Assembly (NCBI GenBank): GCA_001695595.3
Contig: MBPM02000034.1
Span: 712,770-776,769, forward strand
Source: Plasmopara viticola
Taxonomy: Eukaryota; Oomycota; Peronosporomycetes; Peronosporales; Peronosporaceae
DNA length: 64,000 nt
Reading direction: 5' to 3'
Below, in pieces: positions 1-10,767 of this stretch. The notes beneath the pieces were generated by a model. It did not search any database. It saw only the letters and a list, made by a program, of their open reading frames with translations, and was not told the DNA's origin. Both the position numbers and the translations under genes were made by a program. Every line of letters starts with the position of its first letter. Positions within the stretch are counted from its first letter, which is position 1.

Positions 1-1560
1 GCTTGAGTTCTATGAAGCAGCGTAGCTGATCGTTCAAAAGCTCGATTGCTTCTTGAGGACTTTTTTAATACTGTCGTGGATTGGTCCTGCAAATTGCGCA
101 AACTCTTTGCAAAATCTCGAGACATAGACTGTAGTTCTAAAGAAGCACTCCACTCTTGGGAACAGGCCATTCTGCGTTGATCTTAATTTTGTCGAGGTCT
201 TCTTGGACATCTTTTTGTCCGACAAAGTTTCCTACGCATGGGATCTCATCCACGTAGAGTTGGCTCTTTGCCAACTTGGTGTTAAGGTGCTGTACTACAG
301 ACCGTTTGAGTACCCGGTCTATAGCCGTTACGTGGTCTGCGACATCTTCACTTTGTGTGAACACGTAGATGTCGTCGAAGTAGATTCTCATCACATCCCT
401 TATATCTCGAAAGTATTTCTGCAAAAGCTGGTTGAACGTACCCGGACTTCCGCTCAGTCCCATGGGAGTGACTAGATACTATCTGGGTCCAAAATTGCGG
501 TAAATGGGATATCCGATTCACGCAATTTAATCAGATAATAACTCCAAAGCAGGTCCATGCGCGGAAACTAATGACTTCCGGACATGGCGTCAAAGGTGCC
601 TTCCTTACCGGCATTAAAATCAACGGCAAGATTGTCGCTAAAGTAAGCTGACGATAATCGTGCACAATTCGCCAATCTACAGGCTTCTCGGCACAAAACG
701 TCGGTGCCGAAAATAGAAGACGCACTAGGTCGAATAATGCCTGCTTGAACCATCTTTTTGGTTCATTCTTGAATTGCTCTGCGCTGTTCTAGGCTTTGGC
801 GCCATTATTTGACGGTTATCGGTTTTGTACCAGGCTTGAGCAAAATTTTGTGCTCAATTTATTCCGTACTGGAGGTGGCTTGCTTGAAAGATCTGTGCGA
901 AAGACTGTGTTCGCATACTTGTGCAGCGTTTCATAAGCCCAATTCTTCTCAAGCAATCCTTATACTTGATTCTTGAAGCGCTCAGCTCTTAGCTTTTCCA
1001 GATTGACGACAAAGACAGCTTTAATGTCTTTGTCATGCCGCAAAATTTTTCAAAACCTAGTGAGAAGATGTTAGCTGCGTCATTCCTTGACGGTCATCGT
1101 GGCCTTGTTGCCAATCGTTATCGGAAATTTCGCGGCTCTGATGACTTCGAGCCATTCGTTGTCCAGCAGTTCATCTGGACAAACGTAAATTATCAGGTTT
1201 TTGTCGAATTGCCGCTTGATGCTTTGTGTTGTGCGAGGAGACATGCTCCCTGTAGTTCAATTGATTTCTGGATTTTGAGCACAAAGCCACGTCATGCCAA
1301 TGATAACATTCTTCTTTTAAGGAACAGGCATGACTTGGAAATTTTTTCGATGTAATGGGAAATCAGGTATGTGCAAGTCCATGTGCACCGGTCGTCAAAG
1401 GCGGTGATCAACCTGGTCGACTTGCATCATCGTATTCGTGGATACTTCGAGCTTAAATCGCATCACCAAGTCTCCAAACACGCCGTCGATACTACATCCA
1501 TTGTTGATGAAGACGGTGACGGGTCTCTCTTGACCAACGTCTTCAAAGATTGAGCTTCAG
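1..1560 (-). pseudogene. gypsy A pol remnant (protease and reverse transcriptase)
   Basis: The minus-strand segment 137-463 contains the reverse-transcriptase active-site box RIYFDDIYVF, with both aspartates still present, followed by a connection region (WPVPKSGVL). The fingers segment KPVDWRIVHDYRQL lies at about 650-690 in another frame. The protease-like region near 1480-1510 reads NNGCSIDGV where a D[ST]GA loop is expected. RNase H and integrase are not in the window. Several frame changes and stops separate the pieces, so no full polyprotein can be made. Confidence 0.85.
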
Positions 1561-2643
1561 ATTCGAGGATAGCATATGTTGACCCTCTAATATAATGATT
1601 TGCTACCATACGTTCAAAAGCGGTACGTTGCGGCGATATGTGACCGACAACGCCACAATTGTTACATGTTGCCGATTTAGTCCAGCTGTCGTTCTTGTCC
1701 TTCCTCTTTTCAAAACAATTTTATATAAGGTCGTGACTTGTTCGCACGATAGCCTGGTTCTGTAGGCCCCCTTTTGAGCGACTTGGTCAATATACAATCT
1801 TCCCCGCCAGAGTTATGGACAAATTCGAAATCGTAGGCAACTTTGATTACTTCCTGGAAAGTACTCGGACTCTTTTATTTGATCTCCATTGCAATTTATC
1901 CCCGAAGTCCATTCTGCAAATAGAATCGCTATTTCAACTTATTGATTTCCAGTTCAGTTTGGGATATCAAGTCCTTTATTTATCATTAGTAGGTTTTTCC
2001 TTTGCTTTAGGTGAAGCGTGTGCGCAATTTAATTTTGAACAGTGCCCATGCGCTCGCGATCGGCGATAAAGACACGGTACCTATTTCGAACGGATTTGCA
2101 TAAATTACTTGAGGTAAGCTTCACACAGCCGAACGACTCTATTGCCATCGAGTGGCGCATGTTGGCTTAGTACTGTTCCGTTGCAAAGATCCATACTATA
2201 ATATCTTCGCTGAACCTCTGTTCATGAGCGGTAGGATTTTTTTTTTCTGCTCGCCTCTTGATGCAACAAAAACCTCGAAGTGCTCATGAGCATGTTGCAT
2301 CTGGGCTTGCATTTGAGCTTGCACCTGGACTTTATATATCTGTTGCTGCTGAGTGAGATACAACAGTAGCTGCTGCATAGACAGTGTGTCTTGTCATGTC
2401 GCTGCAGAGGGTGCTACATTAGGCTGAGCGTTCGATTCGGCTTGGCCATTGGCACTTGCCGCATCTTGCGGAGTCAACGCTTGCGATCTTGATCTTGGAG
2501 CACGACGCCAGCCGTAAAGTATCGGTATCTTCAGAAGCACTTTGTTGACTCTGTTGACGAGGTCTTGGGTTCGGAGATGGGCGCTTACCCGCACGGCCTC
2601 TGTGTTGAGCCATACTTGCTGGACTTCTCAGCGCTCTTTGCAT
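1561..2643 (-). pseudogene. gypsy A gag remnant with CCHC zinc knuckle and Q-rich start
   Basis: Near 1630-1680 the minus strand reads CNNCGVVGHISPQ, which is C-X2-C-X4-H of a retroviral-type zinc knuckle. The fourth ligand is arginine here, while element B keeps cysteine at that place. The N-terminal side (2196-2378) encodes a Q-rich stretch with alternating VQAQMQAQMQ. A further arginine/serine/glutamine-rich part lies at 2394-2643. Frames are broken between these blocks. Nucleic-acid-binding Gag is the family role; nothing suggests present function. Confidence 0.7.
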
Positions 2644-3316
2644 AATCTACCAGACTTAAATGTAATCTCAAGTACAGAAACAAAACTGATTTAATTTTGT
2701 TTTTCAGATTAACGCTTGTTGTACAAATAGACATAGTGGGCTTATTGACTTTCCAAAAGCTCTTGCGTTTGCAGAATATGGCGCCTTAAGCTTTCAGTGT
2801 TGTCGTGCACTAAATTACTGGCACCTGAGTCCTTACAATACGGGCTTTCGTTTCCAATAAGCTTAACAAGCTTCAGCTGCTTCACAGTTGACAACCAAAA
2901 GTCTTTTCGCAGCTTGTCGAGCTACCCTGAACAGGTTTGTGGGCTCACGAGTCTTTTGTTCTCCCGTACAACGAAGTCAAAGGAAATTGCTCAGAAGTAT
3001 TGAATGTAGATCAAGCACAGGTAATTTATCTAAAAGTTATTCCCCGTGTTTTCAGAAGCGGGACAGGGATTCACCAAGGTGCAAAAGCACAAAACTACAG
3101 ACCAAGTGAAGAAGATCCAGATGTATGTACCACACTAACGTGCAACCATTCTAGCCAATCGCCAAAGTTAAGTTCGTGCTGCAAGCCAACCCTTTGTAAA
3201 CTAATAGTTCCCACTATGTGGCTTGTACCAATTATTTAGGGATGACTCGCTTCTCACTATGTGACCACGAGCACCCTTGCCTTGAACTCTTGATCTTGAC
3301 ACGACAAAAGCTACTA

Positions 3317-3749
3317 TGTAGCACAGTCGCGGAGGAAGCTGATTGAAGTCGGCCGTCGGACGAGGCTGTGGAGCGTGCGAGGTGAGTTCGTAGAAGAGAA
3401 GGAGTGTTCGTTGCTTTGAGCAAATTAAGAAGTCATATTAGATTAACAGCTCTAATGACTTAATTTTTTGCTACAGCCTAGCTGATGGTTCTCAGCCATT
3501 TACTGCTGGTTCCTTTAAGCTGTCTTTTTTTTATTTCATCTGGCGTTTTACAAATCCAAGATTTCTTTTATCCATAAGGTCTCTTGGTAACCAATGATTA
3601 TGGGACATCTGGAATTGTCTTCTGGTCGGAACTATACAATCGTCTTTACCTACAGTTAGCACTGATGCATATGTATTCTAAGAATATTTTCGTTATTTTG
3701 CGTAAAGGCGGTTACCGGCAAAACTGCCGGTGACGATGGTTACGTCACA
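3317..3749 (-). repeat. LTR of gypsy element A (433 bp)
   Basis: This block is bounded by TG...CA and aligns over its whole length with the LTRs at 31399-31832, 36700-37108 and the split solo LTR at 8714-10203. On the minus strand it begins TGTGACGTAACC, followed by a short internal inverted repeat (CCGGCAGTTTTGCCGG). The low-coordinate boundary is set by the TG and by agreement with element B, where the flanking leader is also conserved. It is the 5' LTR of element A. Confidence 0.85.
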
Positions 3750-5728
3750 TTATGGTTATCGACCGCCATATAAGCACCTGTACCTACCCAAATAGCAAAG
3801 TCGAGTGCGGGTACAGCACTGTAAAAAGGCACTGGGAGCACGACAAGCCTCATATGATACTCGCAAATTTCAACGTCTCAATGGCTCATACGATCCCCTT
3901 ATATTTTGACCTGTGCGTCGTCAACGTCGCGGAAAGGTTGTTGCTATACACCAACTTAAGCCTTTCCTGGCATTGATTTTTTTAACTAATGCAATTGCAA
4001 GCCTCGCTCTGCTAAGTTAATATTGCCTAGATTTCGCAAACTTGGAAGCCGGGAGACTTAATTTAATCCTGGATGAAGAAGCGTTCTCGAACCTCTCACC
4101 TAGTTTTCTCAGGAGCGTTCACACTACTTAGAGCTAGCAAAGCTTTGGTATGGTTTATCTCGTAATTATTGAAAAATGGAGAAAGCTGGCAAATGTATGA
4201 TACGCATTGTTAATTACAAACTCGATTGTTATATTATGGCGGCGCCCCATCGCACTCTCTTCACAGTGTGACTTCAAGCACATTGTTGACCCTTTCTATC
4301 AGACTATCATCCTAAAGATGATTTGCTGTTACAATCTGCAAGCAGTATATAATAGTTCGAACACTGCTTTTTAAAACGCGGCGATCAATTGCGTGTCCCT
4401 ATCTCAGACCATCAGATTCGATTAGCCATAGTATTTGATCTCCGTATCCAAGGTATTGTTGATAATCCAACAACAAAGTCGGGGTTCATACACTATTGTC
4501 AGTCTGCCAGAATTGGCAAAAAGAAGCTAGCGGATGAGCCGCACAGTTGATCGTCTGGCAGTTTGCATGGAACCCCAACCTTGGCCTTCTTACACTTGTG
4601 AAAGCACCATTTGTTCGAGGAGATTGGCGGAAGCGCTTCTCTCTGCCTTAATGAGGACTGATTGGAGCAGCATGTGTCTATAAAAGTGTACCGTACCTCA
4701 GGTATTCGCCGCTCAGAGCAACAAACCAAGCTGATATACCTAAAACAAATTGCCTAAGTTTGGCTGCCTTAAAAGGACTTATCACTTGGCCGTAAAATGT
4801 TTGCCTGTGAGAGAAAGTGTATCAACGGCCACAGCCCATTACACTCGTTTATGGAGCTGTGAGCGATGCTAATATGGTCCATTGCATAACCTGGCCTGCA
4901 CGAAAGCAATTCAGCAAGCACACTGAGTTTATTAAAGATTACTAGACTCGAATGTATCATCGCATTCTATCTACGGATAATGATAAAAATTATTGTGTCA
5001 GCTATTGGGACAAGTTGGACATCTTTATCGCCATCCTCGAAGGTGCATGGTATGATGGTACCACAAGGGACTTAAATGCACTCCGAACATTATCGGGATG
5101 TAGCATATGACAAGTCATTAGCAAAGTATTCCCGTTCGGCAGCACGAAGCTCCCTGGACAGGAGCAATATCTCGCTTATGACAATCTTTATCGAGTAAGA
5201 CTAACGCGCAGTTGACAACACAGTCTAAAGCGTTGCGAACGACGACAAGCAGCTTGGTTTCGTCCGGGAACGCAAGAACGGGTGATTGCTTTAGGCCTAC
5301 AAATGCAGAGTCAACGTAGCTAGCTGCCTTCAATACAGATTGAAATGACGTTAACAAGCTGTTTTTTTGCAGCGTCCACAGTGCGGACGTCATCGGAGAA
5401 GACACGTACGACATCTAGGACTTCATGCACGTCGGGCATAACGGCATGAATATCCACAAAGATCCTATCTATCTTGGGGGCACGTAAATCCATGTGCATA
5501 AGATCGCGATCCTGTATGACGTTAACATACTTAGCTGAGGCAATAGAATGACCTGTGACTCTCTTTTAAATCGGCAGCCTCGACCAACTCAAATGGCCGG
5601 TTTAGCGTCTTAGACGTGGCGTTCTGGTGCGAGAAGTCGAGTTCAAACAAGGTCAGAGACCCAAACTCACGCTAGCTTCTAGTAATGAGCTACAGTAGAC
5701 CGTACTACGTCTGGTGTTTCCAACTAAA
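3750..5728. other. unexplained intergenic stretch
   Basis: This DNA lies between the LTR of element A and the hairpin at 5.73 kb. The longest open frames (98 codons on the minus strand at 5118-5414 and 76 at 4499-4729) resemble nothing recognised. There is no run of conserved motifs, no plausible intron series and no obvious repeat partner inside the window. It is probably old, decayed repeat DNA. Confidence 0.4.
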
Positions 5729-5785
5729 GTACAGGCCTTTTCGATGATGTATGGTTTGCAACCATACATCATCAGAAGCCTGTAT
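5729..5785. repeat. long near-perfect hairpin
   Basis: A perfect 14-bp stem, GATGATGTATGGTT with AACCATACATCATC, closes a 3-base loop (TGC) at 5743-5773. Outside it, TACAGGCCTTTTC on the left and AGAAGCCTGTA on the right continue the pairing with small gaps, giving arms of about 26 bases. It lies about 300 bp upstream of the zinc-ribbon gene start. It could be a small-RNA precursor, a transposon end remnant or a local inverted duplication. Confidence 0.8.
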
Positions 5786-6067
5786 ATCAAATCAGACTCT
5801 GGTGTGGCTGCTTATCGATTCATTGAGCTGGATCGACACATCAGCTTGAGGAAAAGGCGATTACTAGATAACAATTTGATCAGTTACAGCTGTACAACAC
5901 GACACCGACGCTCCCGCGCCCCACTTCTCGGTCATGATTACGATTAGGAGAAGATTGTACAGAATGACACATTTGATTAAATGTCAAGCTGTTATAGCCA
6001 ATTAAAAACAAGTGTTTTATGGTCAGTTATTCCTGCCATTTTTCGTGTTTCGTCCGCATTTGCTACC

Positions 6068-6427
6068 ATGAACTCGTTGCTGTTCCTGTACCTCCATCTC
6101 TTTCGCGGGCCTCAGATTGTTGCTGCCCGCCGCGAGAAGGAGGAAAAGAAAAAGCGTGCGCAGCTCGAGGCAAACATTGCGAGCGGCAAGGTTTCCAAGA
6201 TGGCAAGCTGCAAGAGGTGTGACGCGCCAGTAGATCGCGTGCTTGTGCCTGTTGGTGTCGTGCCTACATGCTTCTCGTGCTTGGCGAAAGGCATTGAGGA
6301 GGTTCAGGCGGCAAAGGCGACGATGCGAAGGGAGCTGCAAATGTCACCATTTCTGTGGTTTCAGGTCTTCATCATATTACTGGGTCTTGCGGTCTTTTGC
6401 CACCGCAACGTCATGCCATTGTTCTGA
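6068..6427 (+). CDS. small zinc-ribbon membrane protein, function unknown
   Basis: This is a single-exon ORF of 119 residues. The start chosen is the ATG in the context CTACCATGA; an upstream in-frame ATG would add 29 residues with no clear signal. The protein has a short hydrophobic N-terminus, a charged segment (REKEEKKKRAQLE), then a four-cysteine zinc-ribbon-like pair, CKRC at about residue 53 and CFSC about 20 residues later, and a C-terminal hydrophobic segment of about 17 residues that looks like a membrane anchor. I do not recognise the family. Codon quality and motif order make it look real. It is followed after about 170 bp by the HROB-like gene on the same strand. Confidence 0.65.
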   Translation: MNSLLFLYLHLFRGPQIVAARREKEEKKKRAQLEANIASGKVSKMASCKRCDAPVDRVLVPVGVVPTCFSCLAKGIEEVQAAKATMRRELQMSPFLWFQVFIILLGLAVFCHRNVMPLF

Positions 6428-6594
6428 CTACCTCGACAGTAGACGAAGCCGTTTTCTAGGGCGCAAAGGAGCCCGTCTTAGGTGTAAAATACAAAGTAAA
6501 GTTTAGTATGTTTCTTGCAGTCAGCGCTGTCTTACTTCCTTTTTGTATACTGTCTTCTATCTAAATTCTACACTTTTGCTCAGCTAGTTGCACT

Positions 6595-8313
6595 ATGGGC
6601 GATAACGAGGACGAAAAGAGGGCGCGAAATGACAATGGCACTATTGGTGAAAAACGGCAGTGTTTACCAGATAAAAGTATGTTCACTTCCACTTAATTGA
6701 CATTCAAATGGTTAAAGACTTAAAGGTGGGGAGTGGCGTCAACAGACGTAGTGTCACAGCCAAGCATTCTCAAGTGGATGCGCCACGTGCCGGGACCGCT
6801 TCAGGATGTTATGAAGAAGCGCGCAGACCAGTGCGTTCTGCGATTATTGCCATTATATCTTCCATGTATTGACGGCAGATGCTAGGATGGACAAAGCACA
6901 CGAGGACCATGGTCGACTTATTCGCGCGAGCTCAGATCGATATTCTGTGACCATTGCGACAGTGTTTGATCAAGGCCCGTGGGTAGACATGTGCCAGTAT
7001 CTTGGGATGCCTGCTGTGTCTGGGAAACTTTATGGAAAGTTTGTCGCCGTTAATCCTAGCTATCAATGCAACAATAACAATACTTATTGTTTCAGGCGAC
7101 ATCCGGGTCGGCAGTCTAGAGTGCTCTGTTGGGAGCATTGTAGAAAGTGACGAAGCACTCACAAAGATTCCTCAGGTTAGTTTTTTTATCAAAATGTTGC
7201 GGTTTTATAGGATGCTATTGTACCCGTGTGCAGCTTTTAGTGCTTCTTAAGTCTGTGCGCTACGTTGATGAGGAAATTGTTGCTGTCCTTCATGTAAGGG
7301 TTCAGTATTCGGTCAGATCTGTACCGGTCTCGTCATTATAGTTCTTTGGCTGTGTTGTGGTACAGGATCCGACTGGAGAAATAGAGGGTTATTTTCACCG
7401 AGACCTTGTGGAGCAGCTTGGGTCTGCACTTGTTGCTGGCGCGGGTGTACTCTTGTATAAAGTGTCAGTATTCACACCCACTGACGCACCAGTTACTGGT
7501 AGACGAAAGAGCTACTTGAACATCACTCCGCGAAATGTTCGACAAGTGTTTGTGTCAAGAAAACATAATACTATGACTACCGACGATCCTGTCAGCATTT
7601 TTAATAAAGAAAAAGAGATTCAGGCCGGACAAGACAGTGACAATGACGATTATGACGACAATCAACCATCCAGGAGTGAGCAGGCAGCCCGACAATTATT
7701 GCACCATAGCACGATCCGAGACACTTCGGCTGAATTAACTTTTCTCTCCCAGCGACAAGTGATTCATCGCAATCCACCCGTGCGTTTGGAGCCTGGGGTA
7801 TCGACTACGATTCCAGAAAATAAGAGCAAGATGGGGAAGGGAAATGCGTCGCAAGAACAAGACTCTGGCTTGGGAAAATGGCAATGGAGCAAACTGCTGA
7901 ATAAGACGGTGAATGATGAAGCTACCACAGGTGGCGGCCGATTGCAAGAGCGTCAAAGTTTCTTAGATGCTAGCTCCCGTCTTGTTGGCTTAATTACGCA
8001 GCAGAATGCGAAGCACAGGTACATTGTGGTGTGATAGCATGTCATTCGCTCACAACATTGAACCTTCTTGTTTTGTAGGGAAAGTACAGCAATATTTCCT
8101 AACGAGAACTCAAAAATTGACGATACATCACTAGCATCGCTAAAATCAAAGGAAGTGCGTTTTGTGCCAAAAGTCTTATCAATTCCTCGCAACGTCGAGA
8201 AGTCGAGCGGAGCAGCACAAAATTCCGAATCAGACATAAATCTGTATTCGGCCGAACAACAAATTCATGCAGATAACAAAAGCATCACTTCGGACGAAGA
8301 TGATGACTGGTGA
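6595..8313 (+). CDS. HROB-like OB-fold protein (homologous recombination, MCM8-MCM9 loader family)
   Basis: This is a multi-exon gene. The diagnostic block is exon 5 plus the start of exon 6: LLVLLKSVRYVDEEIVAVL joined to DPTGEIEGYFHRDLVEQ and later YLNITPRNVRQVFV. That matches the OB-fold of HROB (C17orf53), the protein that brings the MCM8-MCM9 helicase to recombination sites. Upstream, a PGPLQDVM box and VFDQGPW also fit the family. Inferred exons are 6595-6676, 6734-6830, 6886-about 7038, about 7115-7175, 7234-7293, 7366-8018 and 8079-8313; introns are 55-76 bp. The third-to-fourth exon join is uncertain. The C-terminal half is low in conservation and rich in charged residues, ending SDEDDDW. 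Confidence 0.65.
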
Positions 8314-8713
8314 ACACAGCCACGAAGTCAAATTTGATTTTAATACGGTGTTTCGACATTTTTCGGATCCCCTGGCATCAAGACATGACCAGTCAAGAGG
8401 CATCAGATCTGCTTTCTGGATTATGGATATGCGCAGATGCGGCAGTTTTTGCTTTTTTTTTTCCGCTGGAAGAGTCACCACGTCGGGAGGAGGGTTGCAC
8501 GTTGCATCTTTTGCAGCCATTTCTAGTAGACAAAATTAATATCTCAGCATAGTGGCAACATACTGAGATCAAGGCGCCTGCGAATCAAAAGCCTGGCTTA
8601 AAAGATTACCTTTTATTCTATGTCGGATCGTGCCTTGTCTAAAATCGGGAGGGCAGCTTGGCAGTATTCTGCAGCACAAAAATTAATTGACAATCAATTA
8701 TCGTCCTTTGATA
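8314..8713. other. intergenic, one doubtful short ORF
   Basis: Between the HROB-like stop and the solo LTR there is one 55-codon plus-strand ORF (8385-8552) interrupted by a T10 run. It reads smoothly but has no recognised relative, so I do not call it a gene. Otherwise I see nothing here. Confidence 0.3.
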
Positions 8714-8773
8714 TGCGACGTAACCACCTTCATCGGCAGGTTTGCCGGTAACTAAACATTTCCAATATATATA

Positions 8774-8889
8774 GGGAAATGATACTGGGCAGGCACTTTT
8801 CGCTAACGGGCAGGCACTGATGTTTATATGAATTAATTTGATTGGCATTTCTTCTCTGTGATTGGCTGGAGGGTTAAGTCTCAGTCGTG
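8774..8889 (+). repeat. left TIR of nested element
   Basis: This is the inverted partner of 9750-9865. It includes two copies of GGGCAGGCACT about 20 bp apart and a CTCAGTCGTG inner edge shared with the other arm. Confidence 0.88.
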
Positions 8890-9720
8890 TTAACTTCTTT
8901 TGGCTTCGCTTAAACGTCCGTAATTCGCCAGATGCTTGAAATAGTGTTTTTTGTGCTTCGGCTGCTTTCTTTTGGCATAATAACGAATTTCCTTTTCAAG
9001 CTATCTTCGCTCATTATCGTTCTCCAAACGCAGCTCTTCGTACCGGAAAGACCAAGACTTTTCCAAAGATTGCTTCACATCGTTGGCATGAACAGAGGAA
9101 CGTTACAACACTTCCAACTTGCCTTGACTAGAGCGTAGTTGTGACGCCAAGTGCTCAAGCTTGGAATACACCGATAAATTGTGTTGTTTCCAGCATGCTT
9201 GCAGTGCTTAAGTCCTTGTTATAAATTCTTCTTTAAGCGCTGAATTAGTCTCACGCACAGGACTAATCACCGACTGGTAACTATTTTTCTTCAAGACCTG
9301 ACGGCCACAACTTAAATGAGAACATAGCTTTACCTTGACACTATCAAGCTCTCGCTGGGCTGCCTCTTTGTCATCTTTGAGCGCAGACGCCGCTTGCAAT
9401 GCTTCGCTTGCCCGTCGACATTCGTCATCAACTTGTCGAAACAGCAAACTCTTTACAAAGCAAATTGTTGTTGCTAGTGCGTCTGTCGCTGTCGAGCTGC
9501 TGGACTTCTTAAGGACTTGGCAGACAATGCGTTTGCCAGCTGCTTCTCTACTTCCTGCACCTAAGTTGCCCGTCGCGCCAACTTTATATGTTGATGTAAT
9601 TGAGCTTGCCAAGAATTTGCAGGGTGTTCATGGTGATGTCACTGCGGAAGAATACGTCAAAGTTGCGTGGGAAGTCGCGGATATAACGTCGAAAAGTAGC
9701 TTTGGGACAAGTTGCATCTG
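8890..9720 (-). pseudogene. captured coiled-coil gene fragment inside TIR element
   Basis: On the minus strand 9335-9612 encodes VDDECRRASEALQAASALKD then DKEAAQRELDSVK, with heptad-like spacing. Further downstream, in other frames, come VYSKLEHLASQLRSSQGKL and ANDVKQSLEKSWSFRYEELR, again coiled-coil in character, with stops between. A GTAAAG after the LDSVK segment could be an old splice donor. The protein is not recognised and is not a transposase; it looks like exons of a host structural protein carried by the element. Stops and frame changes mean it is not expressed as one product. Confidence 0.6.
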
Positions 9721-9749
9721 AGATTGGTGTTGCATATGACTATTGATTT

Positions 9750-9865
9750 CACGACTGAGATTTGACCCTCCAGCCAATCACAGAGAAGAAATGCCAATCA
9801 ATTCAATTCATACAAAAATTAGTGCCTGCCCCTTAACAAAAAGTGCCTGCCCGGTATCATTTTCC
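9750..9865 (-). repeat. right TIR of nested element
   Basis: This is the reverse complement of the left arm with scattered substitutions. It ends TTTTCC just before the TATATATA flank. Confidence 0.88.
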
Positions 9866-10203
9866 TATATATATGCATTAGTAATATTCATAGAAATAAG
9901 CGATTATACAGTTTAAGACCATATATGTCCTATAAACACATAGAAACAAACGAGGTGAGTAATTTAGGATGTACAAAGAGCCAAATGGAGTAAAAAAGAA
10001 TGGTAGCTTATAGGATGGTAGCAGTAAACGGCTGAGAGCCACCAGTTAGGCTGTTGCAAAGAGATAGGTCATAAGAGCTCTCTATTTAACATCACTTTTC
10101 AATTTGCTCTACGCTCCTTCTCCTACACAGACTTCGCCCCGCACGCCGCTCAAATCTCGTCCGACGACCGACATTTAATAAGCGTCCTACGCAACTGTTT
10201 ACA

Positions 10204-10342
10204 ATAAATTTTTTGTAGCAAAAATAAATTGAACACCATCTAATTGATAATTCTGAAGGCACAAGTGCAAACCTACCACGAGTGGAAACCTTTTACTTTG
10301 CTTTAAAGCATTGAATATTCAATAAGAAAAGGTTGGCTCTAG
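10204..10342. other. short intergenic stretch after solo LTR
   Basis: AT-rich, no coding potential seen. Confidence 0.4.
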
Positions 10343-10767
10343 CTACTTAGCACAAGTTTTCGTCGAAGCACTTCGCTGTGCTTCATCCGTCGTCGGGCAT
10401 AAACCATTTTCTAGTATCTGCAAATAATTGCTCGTCTTTTCTGCTATACTGGTATCACAAATATTTTTAGCGCGAATATGGTCTGTTCGACTAACCCATG
10501 GCTCCATTGCATTAAGAAAAATTTCACGCCAAATCGTGGTACCATACGGAGGAATTGAGAAGAACAACTTGCAGTCGACAACATCTAATAGCGAAAGATG
10601 TTGGCCAGGCCAGCCTAGTTCATCGTGTACCCAAAGACACGCTGCGCAGCTTGCGCGCCAAGGCGCCACACACATGTCGGATTAACAAGCTGATTCCTCA
10701 GCAATTTTGCTAGCGCATCGACGGGTTTTGCTGGTGTCACTCTATAACGATTACGCCATTCCAGCAT
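10343..10767 (-). pseudogene. unrecognised coding remnant in two frames
   Basis: A 50-codon ORF begins with ATG at 10767 (MLEWRNRYRVTPAKPVDAL) and stops at 10615. An overlapping frame continues to 10343 as a 110-codon ORF (segments WPGQHLSLLDVVDCKLFF and WREIFLNAMEPWVSRTD). Together they look like one protein broken by a frameshift near 10615-10675. I do not recognise the family; a transposon origin is possible given the setting. Confidence 0.35.

Larger units (their letters stand above)
1..3749 (-). mobile_element. Ty3/gypsy LTR retrotransposon A, 5' portion, cut by window edge and decayed
   Basis: On the minus strand the order from high to low coordinates is LTR, leader, gag, protease-like segment and reverse transcriptase, which fits the 5' part of a Ty3/gypsy element. 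RNase H, integrase and the 3' LTR would lie before base 1. Frameshifts and stops break gag and pol. Element B at 31399-37108 is the same family and aligns along its length. A carries about 400 bp (roughly 2475-2870) that is absent from B at the matching point, so B has a deletion or A an insertion. It cannot be autonomous as it stands. Confidence 0.9.
8774..9865. mobile_element. non-autonomous long-TIR DNA transposon (Pack-type) nested in LTR
   Basis: Terminal inverted repeats of about 116 bp (8774-8889 and 9750-9865) start GGGAAATGATAC and GGAAAATGATAC and share GGGCAGGCACTTTT, a second GGGCAGGCACT and CTCTGTGATTGGCTGGAGGGT. The element is flanked by TATATATA on both sides (8766-8773 and 9866-9873), an apparent 8-bp target duplication, although TA repetition makes the exact length soft. 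Long TIRs and an 8-bp duplication suggest a Mutator-like or hAT element. There is no transposase; the interior instead holds a decayed coiled-coil coding fragment. Confidence 0.85.
8714..10203 (+). repeat. solo LTR of the gypsy family, split by a nested TIR element
   Basis: The two flanks of the nested element, 8714-8773 and 9866-10203, together make about 400 bp. They align in order with the plus-sense LTR of element A: TGCGACGTAACC, the internal inverted repeat around GGTTTGCCGGTAAC, CGGCTGAGAGCCACCAG, then CTCGTCCGACGACCGAC and an end near TTTACA. No gypsy coding sequence adjoins either side, so this is a solo LTR left by LTR-LTR recombination. Its orientation is opposite to elements A and B. 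No clear target duplication of the LTR itself is visible. Confidence 0.8.

Noticed and set aside
8310..8552. Extra gene just after the HROB-like stop
   Set aside because: Short, contains a T10 run, no relatives recognised; probably 3' flanking DNA.
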